Shown piece after piece: positions 39,038 to 39,543 of a stretch of 39,543 nucleotides of DNA. The notes beneath the pieces are model-generated. The model saw only the letters and a list, made by a program, of their open reading frames with translations, ran no database searches and was not told the origin of the DNA. A program made the translations under genes and the position numbers. The first letter of the stretch is position 1, and each line of letters begins with the position of its first letter. The stretch is from Litchfieldella qijiaojingensis (lineage in GTDB: Bacteria; Pseudomonadota; Gammaproteobacteria; Pseudomonadales; Halomonadaceae), in assembly GCF_014651875.1 (NCBI RefSeq), contig NZ_BMXS01000021.1, positions 1-39,543 on the forward strand, in the 5' to 3' direction.

Positions 39038-39543
39038 ACCTGATACGCAGCCTGCTGTTCTACTTGGGATATTTTTCGGCCATGCTGGCCTGCGGCGTGT
39101 TGTTCCTTCCAGTAGCGCCCTTCCTGCCGCTGAAGAGGCGTTATCGACTTCTCAACCTTTATAACCACTTCATCATTGTCTGGTTCCGAATCAGTTGCGG
39201 CGTGCGCTATGAGATCCGTGGTCGGGAACATCTGCCGGCTGGTCCGTGTGTGATCCTCGCCAACCACCAGTGCGAGTGGGAAACCATCTTCCTGCAACTG
39301 CTCACGCCCCCGGTATGCACGGTGCTCAAGAAGGAATTGCTGAATATTCCCGTGTTCGGTTGGGGGCTGCGACTGCTCAGGCCGATCGCCCTCGATCGCT
39401 CGAAACCGGCGCGTGCCATGAAACAGGTGCTGATCCAAGGCAAGGAGCGTCTGGAGGAGGGGTTGTCGGTGCTGATATTTCCCGAAGGCACACGCGTCGC
39501 CCCGGGGCAGCGCCGGCGCTACAACAAGAGTGGCGCAGTGATT
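39034..39543 (+). CDS. plsC: 1-acyl-sn-glycerol-3-phosphate acyltransferase, PlsC family (partial, cut by window end)
   Basis: The frame opens with ATG 39034, overlapping the preceding stop (ATGA), and runs 170 codons without a stop to the window edge. It begins with a hydrophobic segment (LIRSLLFYLGYFSAMLACGVLFLPVAPFL). The acyltransferase motif I is NHQCEWET (about 80-87): an H-x4-E variant of HX4D, seen in the HdtS/PlsC branch. Motif III FPEGTR follows at about residues 149-154. The enzyme would add the second acyl chain in phosphatidic acid synthesis at the inner membrane. A related lysophospholipid acyltransferase is possible, and the C-terminus is not in the window. Confidence 0.88.
   Translation, partial: MNLIRSLLFYLGYFSAMLACGVLFLPVAPFLPLKRRYRLLNLYNHFIIVWFRISCGVRYEIRGREHLPAGPCVILANHQCEWETIFLQLLTPPVCTVLKKELLNIPVFGWGLRLLRPIALDRSKPARAMKQVLIQGKERLEEGLSVLIFPEGTRVAPGQRRRYNKSGAVI

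Overview
The window reads as a GC-rich gammaproteobacterial chromosome segment, most likely from the Halomonadaceae (Halomonas and relatives). This placement is inferred from gene order (birA-coaX-tRNAs-secE-nusG-rplKAJL-rpoBC-str-S10-spc-alpha, then convergent uvrA, then a YajR-type transporter and ssb) and from protein sequences close to other gammaproteobacteria; no database search was possible. It is almost entirely core housekeeping DNA. I see no prophage, transposase, CRISPR array or defence island.

Layout. 1-221: no gene, but a perfect 13-bp inverted repeat. 222-2038: biotin ligase/repressor birA and type III pantothenate kinase coaX, overlapping by 4 nt. 2104-2572: a short tRNA unit (Gly-UCC, Thr-GGU) with its own promoter and a strong terminator, then a second promoter serving tRNA-Trp and secE-nusG. 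3651-14557: rplK-rplA, rplJ-rplL and rpoB-rpoC, with RNA elements that look like the L1, L10 and rplL-rpoB control sites. 14595-18991: the str operon (rpsL, rpsG, fusA, tuf) with its own sigma70 promoter, ended by a terminator after tuf. 19065-32948: one S10-spc-alpha run, rpsJ to rplQ, including secY and rpoA, ended by a terminator that works in both orientations. 32952-33154: a heptanucleotide repeat tract leading into the 3' end of uvrA. 33112-35982 (minus): uvrA. 36134-39543 (plus): YajR-like MFS transporter, ssb, a degenerate RmlD-like protein and the start of a PlsC-type acyltransferase cut by the window edge.

How the genes work together. The run supplies most of the transcription and translation machinery: RNA polymerase beta, beta' and alpha, NusG, more than thirty ribosomal proteins, EF-G, EF-Tu and the SecY/SecE translocon core. 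The flanks add cofactor metabolism (biotin, CoA) and genome maintenance (UvrA, SSB).

Most notable observations. (1) rpsL (ribosomal protein S12, normally essential) is broken: about 103 bp are missing between codon 63 and the codon equivalent to Val98, so the conserved C-terminus is out of frame. This is either an assembly error or a true lesion that would need a second copy. (2) Fifteen perfect 7-bp tandem units lie between rplQ and uvrA, and degenerate heptads in the same register continue into the last coding positions of uvrA. (3) The tRNA cluster lacks the tRNA-Tyr and the second tuf gene often found there in gammaproteobacteria. I did not find a convincing undescribed multi-gene system.
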